From contig NZ_CP012479.1 in assembly GCF_001281315.1 (NCBI RefSeq), forward strand, positions 1,798,001 to 1,862,000: 64,000 nucleotides of DNA, written 5' to 3'. Below are positions 1 to 8,615 of the stretch, one piece after another. The notes beneath the pieces are model-generated. The model worked only from the letters and a program-made list of their open reading frames with translations, was not told the origin of the DNA and did no database searches. This DNA is from Arthrobacter sp. ERGS1:01. Lineage in GTDB: Bacteria; Actinomycetota; Actinomycetes; Actinomycetales; Micrococcaceae. The first letter of the stretch is position 1; the number at the start of each line of letters is the position of its first letter. A program made the translations under genes and the position numbers.

Positions 1-1395
1 CTTTTTACCTCGCGAGAGCTGTCCCCCGTCGAACTGCTCGACGCCGTTGTTGCGCGAACCGCCCTCGTGGAACCTGGTGTGAACGCACTGAGCGAACAAA
101 TGCTCGACGAGGCCTACGGCGCAGCCCTGATTTCCGAGGCGAGGTTCGCCACCTCGGACCGGGTGCAGCGACCGCTCGAGGGCATACCGCTGCTGCTCAA
201 GGAGGAACAGCCCATTGCCGGCCGGACCAGCGAGGAGGGCTCGCTGACCGAACAGGGAACCATTGCCGATACCAGCCATCCGATCGTTGAGCGGATCTAC
301 GCCGCAGGAGCCGTGGTCCACGGGCGCACCACCACCCCGGAATTCTGCTGCGCGCCCTACACCCACAGCAAATTGTGGGGCGTCACCCGCAATCCCTGGA
401 ACCTTGACCTCACCCCGGGAGGCTCCTCCGGCGGTTCGGGGGCCGCGCTGGCAGCGGGGGAAACCCTCCTGGCCACGGGCTCGGACATCGGCGGATCCAT
501 CCGCATCCCGTCCTCCTTCTGCGGCCTTGTCGGCTTCAAACCGCCCTTTGGCCGGGTGCCCGGCATGGCGCCCTTCAACCAGGACACCTACTGCGCCGAC
601 GGCCCCATGGGCCGCAGCGTGGCCGACGTCGCCCTGTTGCAAAACGTGATCGCGGGACCCCATTCATCGGACCAGGCGTCACTGCGCCCCGCCTATGTAC
701 TCTCCACCCCCAACGCCGCTGCCGCCGTCGGTATGCGGGTTGCCCTGTGCATGAACCTCGGCGACTACACGGTGGACCCTGCCATTGAGGCAAACACCCG
801 GATCGCGGCGGAAGCGTTGCGCAGCGCCGGCGTCATTGTCGAAGAGGTCGACCTGCCCTGGACCCGCAAGCAAATCGTAGAGACCGCGTGGGCACATTTC
901 GGTGGCATCATGGGACCGTTCATCACCGAGATCGCCGGTGCGAACAGTGACCTGCTGATGCCCTACACCCTCGACTTTGCCAGGCGCGCCGCACGGGCCG
1001 CGTCCTTCGCCGAGGGCCTGGTTGGAGAGGCCGCCCTTTACGAACCGCTGGGCACGCTCTTGGAGAACTATGACGCCCTGCTCTGCCCCACCCTCGCAAC
1101 CCAGGGCATGGCCGCCGACTTTGCGGACCCGGCGGGGCTCGTCGACGTCGGAGCCGAACAGGTGAATTGGATCGAGTCGGCGCTGACGGTCCCCTTCAAT
1201 GTGGTGGGCAGGGTCCCCGTGCTCGCCGTCCCGTCCGGAATCGCACCCAACGGGATTCCGACGGGCGTCCAAATCGTGGGCCGCAGCTATGACGATGCCA
1301 CCGTGTTCACGCTCGGGGAGGCGCTTGAGAAGACGCTCGGCCTGACCACCTCGGCCACCTGGTGGCCGAGCCTCGAGGCCGCGGTGAGCCGGTAG
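1..1395 (+). CDS. Amidase-signature hydrolase, 5' end outside the window
   Basis: This is an amidase-signature enzyme that should hydrolyse a carboxamide; the substrate cannot be predicted. The frame is already open at base 1, and the first visible residues (LFTSRELSPVELLDAV) look like the usual amidase N-terminus, so only a few residues are probably missing. About 464 residues are visible, close to family length. The signature core is present: a lysine in LLLKEEQP near visible residue 67, the Gly/Ser-rich PGGSSGGSGAALAAG, and GSDIGGSIRIPSSFCG, which together supply the Ser-cisSer-Lys triad. It converges on an oxidoreductase gene, and a strong hairpin separates the two. Family assignment is firm; the physiological role is open. 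Confidence 0.9.
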   Translation, partial: LFTSRELSPVELLDAVVARTALVEPGVNALSEQMLDEAYGAALISEARFATSDRVQRPLEGIPLLLKEEQPIAGRTSEEGSLTEQGTIADTSHPIVERIYAAGAVVHGRTTTPEFCCAPYTHSKLWGVTRNPWNLDLTPGGSSGGSGAALAAGETLLATGSDIGGSIRIPSSFCGLVGFKPPFGRVPGMAPFNQDTYCADGPMGRSVADVALLQNVIAGPHSSDQASLRPAYVLSTPNAAAAVGMRVALCMNLGDYTVDPAIEANTRIAAEALRSAGVIVEEVDLPWTRKQIVETAWAHFGGIMGPFITEIAGANSDLLMPYTLDFARRAARAASFAEGLVGEAALYEPLGTLLENYDALLCPTLATQGMAADFADPAGLVDVGAEQVNWIESALTVPFNVVGRVPVLAVPSGIAPNGIPTGVQIVGRSYDDATVFTLGEALEKTLGLTTSATWWPSLEAAVSR

Positions 1396-1418
1396 GGGCT
1401 TGGATTTCCCCGAACCAA

Positions 1419-1466
1419 GGGAGGTGGTTGCAGGCTCACCCGGAGCTTGTAACCACCTCCCTTTTT
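1419..1466. terminator. Bidirectional rho-independent terminator
   Basis: The 18-base arms at 1419-1436 and 1444-1461 pair with only G-U wobbles around a 7-base loop. Five T residues (1462-1466) follow on the plus strand. It lies between the convergent amidase and oxidoreductase genes. Confidence 0.85.
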
Positions 1467-1483
1467 GCCGGCGTCGGGGGCGC

Positions 1484-2929
1484 TTAGGAATCGAATCCCA
1501 TGCCGATGGCGTCCATGGTCTTGAGCAGCAGGCCGCGTTCGCCTTCACGGCGGTCCGCCTGGGCAAGGGCGCCGGTCATGAGCTGGACCCCGATCCACGC
1601 TGCCGGTTCCGGCGGGAACGGCAATGGCTTCTTGCGGACCATTTCCAGTTCGGTGATTTCGGTTATCTTTCCGGAGAGCAGGTCCAGCATCACGCGTCCG
1701 CCGAAGCGGGAGGCCCCCACGCCCAGGCCGGTGAATCCTGCACAGTAGGCCACCTTGCCGTTGTAGGCGAGGTCAAAGAAGGAGAAGAACCGGCTGCAGG
1801 TGTCAATGGCCCCGCCCCACGCGTGGGAGAAGGCCAGTCCCTGAAGGTCCGGGAACGTGGCGAAGAAGTGCGCCGCCAGTTTTGTGTAGGTGCTCTCACG
1901 GTTGTAATGGTCGGGACTGACCTTGCCGCCAAAATGGTAGACGGCGTCATAACCGCCGTAGAGGATCCGCCAGCCGCCGTCTTTATCAATGATGGGCCGG
2001 GAGTAATGGAATCGGTTGTTCAGGTCGGTGAGCCCGTGCGGCGTTTCCCAGCCGATCGCGGCGCGCTGTTCATCGTTGAGTGGTTCCGAGACCAGGACGT
2101 AGTCATAGACCGGTACCGTCATGAGCGCGTGGCGCTTGAGCAGGGACGGGAAGACGTTCGTCGCCAGGGCCACTTTTCTGGCAACCACCTTCCCCTGGGC
2201 GGTGGCAACTTCGATCCTGCCGTTTGATTCGTCCAGTGAGGTTGCCTTGGATTGTTCAAAGATGCGCACCCCGAGTTTCTCGCAGGCGGCAAGCAGTCCC
2301 CAGGCAAGTTTGGCCGGGTGCACCAGGACCGTGTCGTCGCGGCTCCACAGTCCGGAAATGAAGGCATCCGAGCGGATAACGGTATCCAGCGCCCCGGCGT
2401 CAAAGTACTCCTTATTCTCCACCCCGCCTTCCTCGCGCAGCCACGCATCCTGGTGCGGCTCGGTCGCGACCGCCAAGGTGCCTTCCTGGATAAGGTCGCA
2501 ATCGATGCCATGGCGCGCGATAGTTTCAATGAGCCCCGCGAGGTTCTCCAGGCCCAGTTCCGTCAGCCGCGCGTTTTCCTTGGGTAGGTGCGCCTCTCCA
2601 TTGGACTCGCCGTGGACCAGGCTCGCCTCACAGAATCCACCGTTGCGTCCGGAGGCTTCGGAGGCAATCCACCCGGCCTCCAACAACACCACGTCGAGCT
2701 CCGGGTCCCGCTCCTTGGCCTGCAGGGCGGTCCACAAGCCAGTGTAGCCACCGCCCACCACCAACAAATCGCAGGTGATCTGCGCACGCAGCGGTGCGTG
2801 CGCGTCGGGACGGAGCGGGGAATCCAACCAATAGACCTCACGCTTGGTAGCGCGCAGGGACTGCGCAACAACCGCCGCATCCATGGTCTTCTCGGCATTC
2901 TCATAGAAGGTTGGCGTTGTTTTGGGCAT
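1484..2929 (-). CDS. FAD-dependent oxidoreductase, DAO family
   Basis: The product is a 481-residue D-amino-acid-oxidase-fold flavoprotein of the kind that oxidises amines or amino acids (gamma-glutamylputrescine oxidase-like). The dinucleotide-binding motif VVGGGYTGLWTALQA lies near residue 60, followed by LLEAGWIASEASGRNGG, which is typical of the family. The C-terminal YCAGFTGLGVGASRFGG is the second FAD contact. The ATG at 2929 is chosen because GGAGAG lies 7-8 bases upstream; the frame stays open further upstream but without ribosome-site support. No transporter or regulator is adjacent, so the substrate is unknown. A palindrome overlapping a promoter-like TTGACA about 190 bases upstream may control it. 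Confidence 0.88.
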   Translation of the reverse strand: MPKTTPTFYENAEKTMDAAVVAQSLRATKREVYWLDSPLRPDAHAPLRAQITCDLLVVGGGYTGLWTALQAKERDPELDVVLLEAGWIASEASGRNGGFCEASLVHGESNGEAHLPKENARLTELGLENLAGLIETIARHGIDCDLIQEGTLAVATEPHQDAWLREEGGVENKEYFDAGALDTVIRSDAFISGLWSRDDTVLVHPAKLAWGLLAACEKLGVRIFEQSKATSLDESNGRIEVATAQGKVVARKVALATNVFPSLLKRHALMTVPVYDYVLVSEPLNDEQRAAIGWETPHGLTDLNNRFHYSRPIIDKDGGWRILYGGYDAVYHFGGKVSPDHYNRESTYTKLAAHFFATFPDLQGLAFSHAWGGAIDTCSRFFSFFDLAYNGKVAYCAGFTGLGVGASRFGGRVMLDLLSGKITEITELEMVRKKPLPFPPEPAAWIGVQLMTGALAQADRREGERGLLLKTMDAIGMGFDS

Positions 2930-3455
2930 GATCGTTTCTCTCCGTGAATAGTGATGTTCGACCGGTGCCACACACCCATCCATCGGATTCGGGCGGCCGG
3001 CCCTGGCTGAGGCCAAAGGCAATAGTTGCGGGAGTTCCCGTCCGGGGTGCGCGCGGATCATGACCGAACGCGAATCGCCCCACGTCTCATGAAAATACAT
3101 AACAAAAGAAATGTCAACGCTGTTGACTATATGGATCCGAAAGGCGAATTCAACCGGATAGTTGACCCCTCATCAGACCGGGGAGCCTGATCGCATGGCC
3201 AACATGACAGCCGGAGACTCGACCCTCCGCGACTTCCTCACGCGCTTCGCCTTCTTCGAATGACCTGGCGGCAAAGGGGCCCGTGTGACCGCACGGGTTC
3301 CGATCGCCGTCGAGGATTTCACGAGACACCCAAACGTGCCCACGGTAGAATCTGAATCAACTGCGGGCAACGTGATGCGCTCACCAAGCCCCCACCATTT
3401 CTGGTTGGCGCGGCGGAGGCCCACCCGGCCAGGCGGTCCGAGGAGAGTGGCCCAA
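2930..3455. other. Divergent intergenic region, no convincing gene
   Basis: This is the spacer between the divergent oxidoreductase and DHFR-like genes. It contains a GTCAAC/GTTGAC palindrome at 3113-3127 and an AT-rich stretch at 3091-3135. A 22-codon ATG frame at 3195-3263 has no ribosome site and no recognisable product, so it is not called. Nothing else was identified. Confidence 0.6.
3112..3127 (-). promoter_or_regulatory. Candidate operator over a -35 box
   Basis: GTCAAC-N3-GTTGAC is a perfect 6-base inverted repeat (3113-3118 and 3122-3127). Read on the minus strand, its outer half forms TTGACA (3117-3112), a consensus -35 element facing the oxidoreductase gene. Binding by a dimeric regulator would cover that box. 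The regulator is unknown. Confidence 0.4.
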
Positions 3456-4034
3456 ATGTCCAGTTATACCTTCGACGTCTTCAGCAGCCTTGACGGCTAC
3501 GGCTCATCCGATGAATGGGGAGGCTATTGGGGCAAGCAAGGTCCCGAACTCCTTGCCCGGCGCGCCGACCTTTACGTCGAGGACCAGCTCATGGTGTTTG
3601 GTCCGGCCACCTACCGCATGTTTTCCGGATTCATCACCTCCGGCATGGAGCTCGACCCCTGGGTCCTGCGCATGAGCGAATTGCCGAAGGTCGTCATCTC
3701 ACGGTCGATGCCCCTGGATGAGCCGTTGCCCTGGCCAAATACCACCGTCATGCGCGGCGACGCGGTCGACGTCGTTGCGAGGCTCAAGAAGGAATCCGAT
3801 GTTCCGCTGCGGTCCCATGGAAGCTTGTCGATGAACCATGCCCTGATGGCCGCCGGCCTGGTCGATAGGATCCAGATGACCATCTTCCCCGTCATCACGG
3901 GAATCACGGGAGAGGATCCGGTCCTAGGGGGTGCCGCGGAGTTCGATCTCGAGCTGCTCGAAGCCCTGACCCTGGACGGACGCAGCCAGGAACTGAGCTA
4001 TGCGCCGACTGTGCACCCGGTAGGGCCGCGCTAA
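3456..4034 (+). CDS. Dihydrofolate-reductase-fold protein (RibD C-terminal-like)
   Basis: This 192-residue protein resembles the DHFR/RibD C-terminal-domain family of small NADPH-binding reductases. It has the N-terminal strand SYTFDVFSSLDGYGSS, the LMVFGPATYRMFSGF segment, the KVVISRSMPLDEPLPWPNTTV strand-loop, and a late FPVITG segment. Members of this single-domain family are widespread in actinobacteria and mostly uncharacterised, so neither folate nor riboflavin metabolism should be assumed. The ATG at 3456 is preceded by AGGAGAG at 3441-3447; the frame extends further upstream without support. It stands alone on the plus strand. Confidence 0.85.
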   Translation: MSSYTFDVFSSLDGYGSSDEWGGYWGKQGPELLARRADLYVEDQLMVFGPATYRMFSGFITSGMELDPWVLRMSELPKVVISRSMPLDEPLPWPNTTVMRGDAVDVVARLKKESDVPLRSHGSLSMNHALMAAGLVDRIQMTIFPVITGITGEDPVLGGAAEFDLELLEALTLDGRSQELSYAPTVHPVGPR

Positions 4035-4143
4035 CCCCAGAGGTCGACGGCGGCGGCCAGCATGGTTCAACAGGGATCGGCCCGGCGAAGCAATAGTCCC
4101 CCACATTTCTCCTCATCTCCGCGCCGGGTGGGAGCATGGTGAT

Positions 4144-4890
4144 GTGACCATCTTTGGCCTTCGTCCGTTGCCGGCCGGACCCGTGGAGTTGCATGACGCG
4201 CGGCGCCGTCGTCGGTGGACCGTGCAGCTGGAGCCCTTTGCGATGGGGACGGCACCGGTCACCGCGGCCCAGTGGGCGCAGCTGATGGGTGAGGACGGCT
4301 CGGGAGGACAGGCGCCGGCAGTGAATCTCAGCTGGCTCGACGCCATCAACCTGTGCAACGCCGCGTCGGAGGAAGCGGGCCTTGTTCCCGCGTACCACCT
4401 GAACGACGGAGAGGTGGCCTGGCGGCTGGACGCGCCCGGATACCGGCTGCCAACCGAGGCCGAGTGGGAATACGCGTGCCGCGCCGGCACCGACGGGCCG
4501 CACTACGGATCCCTGGAGCTCGTTGCGTGGACGGCTGGCGACGAGGTGGAGTCCCCACAGGACGTCGGATTGAAGCAGCCCAACGACTTCGGGCTCAGCG
4601 ACACCCTCGGCAACGTCTGGGAGTGGTGCTGGGACCTGCTCGATCCCGCCAGGTACGGGGATTACCGGGTGTTCCGCGGCGGAGGGTTCGCCGACAAACC
4701 GTGGAGCGTTCGCGCATCGACGCGCCGGGGAGGCGCGCCCGGGATGAGCCACCCCGATGTCGGCCTGCGATTGGCACGCGGAGCGTTCGAGGCCGGCCAA
4801 GCGGCACAAGGGTGGTCGGCCGCGGCGGACACCGAACGCGGCACAATTACCGGGATGCTGCCATCAGGCTGGACACCCCGACGATCGTAA
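4144..4890 (+). CDS. SUMF1/FGE-fold protein without active-site cysteines
   Basis: The 248-residue product has the formylglycine-generating-enzyme fold. Typical blocks appear in order: FAMGTAPVTAAQWAQLM, YRLPTEAEWEYACRAG, DTLGNVWEWCWDLL, VFRGGGFADKPWSVRAS and PDVGLRLA. In true FGEs two cysteines lie between the RGGSW-like block and the final GFR. Here that stretch (RASTRRGGAPGMSHPDVG) has none, so sulfatase maturation is unlikely. Related cysteine-free proteins bind ligands or act in other modifications. The start is GTG at 4144, with GGTGGGAG upstream. No sulfatase gene is visible nearby. The last 30 or so residues are not conserved-looking. Confidence 0.82.
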   Translation: MTIFGLRPLPAGPVELHDARRRRRWTVQLEPFAMGTAPVTAAQWAQLMGEDGSGGQAPAVNLSWLDAINLCNAASEEAGLVPAYHLNDGEVAWRLDAPGYRLPTEAEWEYACRAGTDGPHYGSLELVAWTAGDEVESPQDVGLKQPNDFGLSDTLGNVWEWCWDLLDPARYGDYRVFRGGGFADKPWSVRASTRRGGAPGMSHPDVGLRLARGAFEAGQAAQGWSAAADTERGTITGMLPSGWTPRRS

Positions 4891-4942
4891 GAGCCGGCCA
4901 GTACCCGCGAGGGGCCACGACCACCCAAAAACGCCCTGCCCC

Positions 4943-7123
4943 TTACGGTCCTTCCGCGGTAGGGGTCGTGAGGATGGCGAGTTGCGCGGTGGTCCGGGTC
5001 ATCGCAACATAACGGTCGACCGCACCTTCTATGCCCGTACCAAAGCTGTCCGGGTCAAGGAGCACCACCAGGTCAAATTCCAGCCCCTTGGCCAATTCCG
5101 GCGTCAGGATGCGGACCCTTTCCCCGTACCCGTCCGCGGCAGGTGCGCCCTCCCCCGCTATGACGCAGGCAATCCCGTCGTCCTGCGCAGCCAGCCAGTC
5201 GTCGAGGATCGTGCCCAGCTCCGCTGTGGAGCCGTGGCGCACGGGAATGCCGCTGCTGCGGATGGAGGCAGGCACATTGGCGTCCGGCAGGGCGGCCCTG
5301 ATGACCGGCTCGGCGGCCGCCATGACTTCCGACGGCGTCCGGTAGTTGATGCCCAGGCTCGCCATGGTCACATTGGCCACTCCAACGCGATCGAGCCGTT
5401 CCTGCCACGACTCCGTGAATCCGTGCCTTGCCTGGGCGCGGTCCCCGACGATGGTGAAACTCCGGGACGGGCAACGGAGCAGCAGCATCTGCCATTGCGC
5501 ATCCGTCAACTCCTGCGCCTCGTCGACGACGATGTGCGCGAACGGGCCCGCTAGCAGGTCCGGGTCCGTTCCCGGCAGTGCATTCGCGCCTGCCAACTTT
5601 TCCTGTATGTCCTGCCCCCGCAGCATGGTCATGACCATGAGTTCGGAGTCGTCGGCGGCGATCAAGTCATCGACCACCCGGTCCATGAGCTCTTGTTCGG
5701 CCGCCGCAGTGGCCGCCTGCCGCCGTTTGCGACGGGATGCCTCGGGGTCGCCGAGCCGATGGCGGGCCGCGTCGAGAAGGGGCAGGTCCGCGACCGTCCA
5801 GGCCTGGGGCTCAGTCCGCTGGAGCTTCGTGACCTCTTCCGGCCGGAGCGAGGGGGCGCATAGCCGCAGGTAGGCCGGCACCGTCCACAGGTCGCCAACA
5901 ATGTCGGGGTAGTCGAGCAACGGCCAGGCCCGCCCAAACGCTCCCGCAAGATCCTCATCCCGGGCCAGTGCCCTGCGGAGCAGGCCCTCCGGGACGTCGT
6001 CGCCGTCGTACTTGTCCAGCAGAATCGTCAGCAGCTCCTCCCAAACCTCGTCGCGCGCCTCGTTGTGCGGCGTCCCCGGGGCAGGGGCATCGAAGGCTTC
6101 TGCCCAATCGTCGGAGCCGAGCCAGAAGTCGGCATACGGCGTCCGGACCTCCATCCCCCGGGTGGGCGGCTGCTCGTAAAAGCTGGCGGCCCGCTCGATC
6201 GCCTTGACCATGGTGACCGAGGACTTCAGGACGGCAACGTCCGGATCACTTTCGAGGACAGCGGCTGCGCCTTCGGGGACCAGGTCCCGCAGGGTGCAGA
6301 TCTGGACGCCCTCTTCGCCGAGGCTGGGGAGGACGTCGGCAACGTAGGCGAGGTAGGGCTGGTGCGGCCCCACAAACAGCACACCGCCGCCATGGCGGCC
6401 GATCCGCGCGTCGGAGTAGATAAGGTACGCGGCCCGGTGCAGGGCGACGACGGTCTTTCCCGTGCCCGGACCACCGTCGACGACGAGGGCGCCACGGGAG
6501 CCGGCCCGGATGATGAAGTCCTGGTCGGCCTGGATGGTGCCAAGCACGTCCCGCATCCGGGCCGAACGGCTGCTGCCCAGGCTGGCGATGAACGCCGACA
6601 GGTCCTCGAGGGCGGCGTCCCCGTCGAGCCCGTCAGCGGTGAACGCCTCGTCCCAGTAGTCGTTGATCCGCCCGCGCGTCCAGCGGTACCTGCGCCGGCT
6701 TGCAAGGCCCATCGGATTGGCATGGGTTGCCCCAAAGAACGGCTCGGCTGCCGGTGACCGCCAGTCGATCAGGAGGCGGCGTCCCGCGGTATCGGTCAGG
6801 CCGAGCCGGCCGATATAGAGGGGCTCAGGGGCATCCGTGCCAACGATCCGGCCAAGGCACAGGTCCAGGCCGAAGCGGCTGAGCGCTCGCAGGCGGGCGG
6901 ACAGTCGGCGAATCTCGATGTCCCGTTCCACCGCCTCCTGCCCGGATCGGCCGGGCGCCTTGCGGGCGGCGTCGAGGCGGTTGCCCAAGTCGGCGATGGA
7001 TTCCTCGAGGCTTTCCGCAATGGCGGCAAAGTGCTGGTCGTCGACGCAGATCAGGGCGGGGTCGGCCTTGGGTGAGAGGCGGGCGGGAAGGTCGAATGCG
7101 CTGGTGGACAAGGGCACGTCCAT
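4943..7123 (-). CDS. helR: HelR-type RNA polymerase-associated helicase-like ATPase (rifamycin protection)
   Basis: This 726-residue protein belongs to the UvrD-like HelD/HelR group. HelR proteins of actinobacteria remove rifamycins from RNA polymerase and rescue stalled enzyme. An N-terminal alpha-helical segment (about residues 25-90) fits the coiled-coil arm that enters the polymerase channel. Walker A is GGPGTGKT at 217-224 and Walker B is IVVDEAQELTDAQW. A motif with GINYRTPSEVM and a C-terminal KGLEFDLVVLLDP follow, as in superfamily-1 helicases. The start ATG at 7123 has AGGAG three bases upstream. Assignment to HelR rather than general HelD rests on overall sequence character plus the rifamycin-associated element upstream (7238-7266). 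It ends convergently 52 bases from the FGE-like gene. Confidence 0.85.
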   Translation of the reverse strand: MDVPLSTSAFDLPARLSPKADPALICVDDQHFAAIAESLEESIADLGNRLDAARKAPGRSGQEAVERDIEIRRLSARLRALSRFGLDLCLGRIVGTDAPEPLYIGRLGLTDTAGRRLLIDWRSPAAEPFFGATHANPMGLASRRRYRWTRGRINDYWDEAFTADGLDGDAALEDLSAFIASLGSSRSARMRDVLGTIQADQDFIIRAGSRGALVVDGGPGTGKTVVALHRAAYLIYSDARIGRHGGGVLFVGPHQPYLAYVADVLPSLGEEGVQICTLRDLVPEGAAAVLESDPDVAVLKSSVTMVKAIERAASFYEQPPTRGMEVRTPYADFWLGSDDWAEAFDAPAPGTPHNEARDEVWEELLTILLDKYDGDDVPEGLLRRALARDEDLAGAFGRAWPLLDYPDIVGDLWTVPAYLRLCAPSLRPEEVTKLQRTEPQAWTVADLPLLDAARHRLGDPEASRRKRRQAATAAAEQELMDRVVDDLIAADDSELMVMTMLRGQDIQEKLAGANALPGTDPDLLAGPFAHIVVDEAQELTDAQWQMLLLRCPSRSFTIVGDRAQARHGFTESWQERLDRVGVANVTMASLGINYRTPSEVMAAAEPVIRAALPDANVPASIRSSGIPVRHGSTAELGTILDDWLAAQDDGIACVIAGEGAPAADGYGERVRILTPELAKGLEFDLVVLLDPDSFGTGIEGAVDRYVAMTRTTAQLAILTTPTAEGP

Positions 7124-7237
7124 GACTCCTACTGTGAATTGGCTACGCCGGACCCCGGCAACCGTTGTTGCGACAGGGGGTATTCGCCGGGGTTTTCGGC
7201 CAACCGGCCTCGGCGTTGGGTATCAATTCTGCGCCCA

Positions 7238-7266
7238 ATGGGGGGCCTTGCGGCAAGGCCCCCCAT
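7238..7266. promoter_or_regulatory. Rifamycin-associated element (RAE) upstream of helR
   Basis: A perfect 13-base inverted repeat (left arm ATGGGGGGCCTTG, spacer CGG, right arm CAAGGCCCCCCAT) lies 114 bases before the helR start. Its core CTTGCGGCAAGGCCC matches the published 19-base actinobacterial RAE, which sits upstream of rifamycin-inactivating and rifamycin-protection genes; the left half has one extra C. No T tract follows on either strand, so it does not look like an intrinsic terminator. The match is made from memory of the consensus. Confidence 0.85.
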
Positions 7267-7268
7267 GC

Positions 7269-7274
7269 GTTATA
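7269..7274 (-). promoter_or_regulatory. Possible -10 box of helR promoter
   Basis: On the minus strand TATAAC lies two bases upstream of the RAE. A start point about 7 bases downstream would fall inside the RAE, placing the hairpin at the 5' end of the helR mRNA. No clear -35 is visible, so this is tentative. Confidence 0.35.
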
Positions 7275-7317
7275 TGTTTAAAAGGGAGAGGTGCACGTTT
7301 TGCCTACCCGGCGCCCG

Positions 7318-8532
7318 CTATTTGCCGGTCAGCAGCTCCTTCAGGTAGTTGCTCGGGCTGCGGGTCCCGAACGCGGCTCCGAGGACTTCGCGAAGTGCCT
7401 CGGCGTTCTCGCCCGGTGCCAACAACGCGGCTTGCGCGCGGGTCGCCAGGAGCATCCGGCGTCCGGCTTCATGCCGTGCGGTGTGGTAGTCCTCGAGGCT
7501 TTCGCGAGGTGCCCCGTCGGCCAGGACGGCGGCGAACCGGGCGGCGAGGTCGACGGCGTCGAGCATCCCTGTGTTCAACGCCGAGCCGCCCGCGGAAAAC
7601 ACGTGTGCGGCGTCACCGGCGAGGAACACCCGGCCCACCCTGTACCGTTCGGCCAGCCGGCTGTTGGAGCGCGTGGCTCGCAGCCATTGCCCGTCGCTGA
7701 TGGGCAGCTCGGCGCCGAGCACGCGCCGGATGCTGGCTTGCAGTTCCGCGAGGTCGATGTGTTTGGCCGGTTCCTGCCCGTTCCGCGGCTCACTGGTGCT
7801 GATGACGTACAGATCCTTGGGCGCGGTCTTGTCCAGTCCGGCGGCCGGGGCCAGTGAGATGCTGCCCGTGGGCGTGATGTTGGGCTGGAACAGGACCAGG
7901 CGCTTCCCGTCGGGAAGTTCGACGGCGTTCTTCCCCACCACCAGTGCGCCGGCGGGAATCGTGACGCGGCCAATCCGTGCCAGTTGCTCGCCGGTGATGC
8001 CGGGAAAGTCCACGCCAAGGTGGTGCCGGACCAGGCTGTGCGCCCCGTCGCAGCCCACAAGGTAATCGGCTTCCACAGAATAGGCTGCCCCGTCGGCGGC
8101 GACGTCAACGCGCACCTTGCCGCCGTCATCGGTGAACCCGGTAACCTCGTGCCCGCGCCGGATCTGTGCACCGGCGGCCACGGCGTGGCGTTCGAGCAGT
8201 TCCTCCAGGCCGCGCTGGGGAATGGGCAGCACCTTCAAGGCCCCCTTGCCCAGCGGATTCAGCTTGAGCCGCAACGGCCCGAACCCGTAGCGGGGCAACG
8301 GGAACGCGCGCAACCCCTTCTGTCCGCGGGACAGGCCGCGGGCCGCCATCACGTTCACAATCTCCCCCACCAGGCCGTTGCCCTTGGGCATGGGGCTCGG
8401 TTCCGCCAGGCGCTCCAGGACCAGTGCGGGAATTCCGGCACGTCCCAGTTCATTGGCAAGCATCAGCCCCACGGGGCCCGCGCCGACGATTATGACCCTT
8501 GCTGCGTCGTTGCGCACCCCGTCCACATCCAT
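7318..8532 (-). CDS. FAD-dependent aromatic-type monooxygenase (PheA/TfdB-like)
   Basis: The 404-residue flavoprotein is a class A monooxygenase that should hydroxylate an aromatic or polyketide-like substrate. It has the Rossmann motif VIIVGAGPVGLMLANELG near residue 14, the DG motif VGCDGAHSLVRHHLGVDF near the middle, and the GD motif VFLAGDAAHVFSAGGSALN. These are the three hallmarks of the family. The ATG at 8532 is preferred because GGAGAG lies 10 bases upstream. An alternative ATG at 8616 overlaps the stop of the upstream transporter (TAATG) and would add 28 residues. It is likely co-transcribed with that transporter. Rifampicin monooxygenase belongs to the same superfamily, but this protein is shorter and the substrate cannot be read from sequence. 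Confidence 0.85.
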   Translation of the reverse strand: MDVDGVRNDAARVIIVGAGPVGLMLANELGRAGIPALVLERLAEPSPMPKGNGLVGEIVNVMAARGLSRGQKGLRAFPLPRYGFGPLRLKLNPLGKGALKVLPIPQRGLEELLERHAVAAGAQIRRGHEVTGFTDDGGKVRVDVAADGAAYSVEADYLVGCDGAHSLVRHHLGVDFPGITGEQLARIGRVTIPAGALVVGKNAVELPDGKRLVLFQPNITPTGSISLAPAAGLDKTAPKDLYVISTSEPRNGQEPAKHIDLAELQASIRRVLGAELPISDGQWLRATRSNSRLAERYRVGRVFLAGDAAHVFSAGGSALNTGMLDAVDLAARFAAVLADGAPRESLEDYHTARHEAGRRMLLATRAQAALLAPGENAEALREVLGAAFGTRSPSNYLKELLTGK

Positions 8533-8615
8533 GATTTTCCCGCTCTCCGCCGTCGTGACCCCCAGCATCTCACCAAGTACGCCGTTTTGCCGGGCCGTCG
8601 CAGGGATCCGGTTCA

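Noticed and set aside
3195..3263. A 22-codon frame upstream of the DHFR-like gene.
   Set aside because: There is no ribosome site, promoter or recognisable product.
7238..7266. The RAE dyad read as a simple terminator of the monooxygenase gene.
   Set aside because: No T run follows on either strand and its core matches the rifamycin-associated element; a dual role cannot be excluded.
7318..8532. Naming the monooxygenase as rifampicin monooxygenase (rox).
   Set aside because: Only superfamily motifs are shared and the protein is shorter; location beside helR is not enough.
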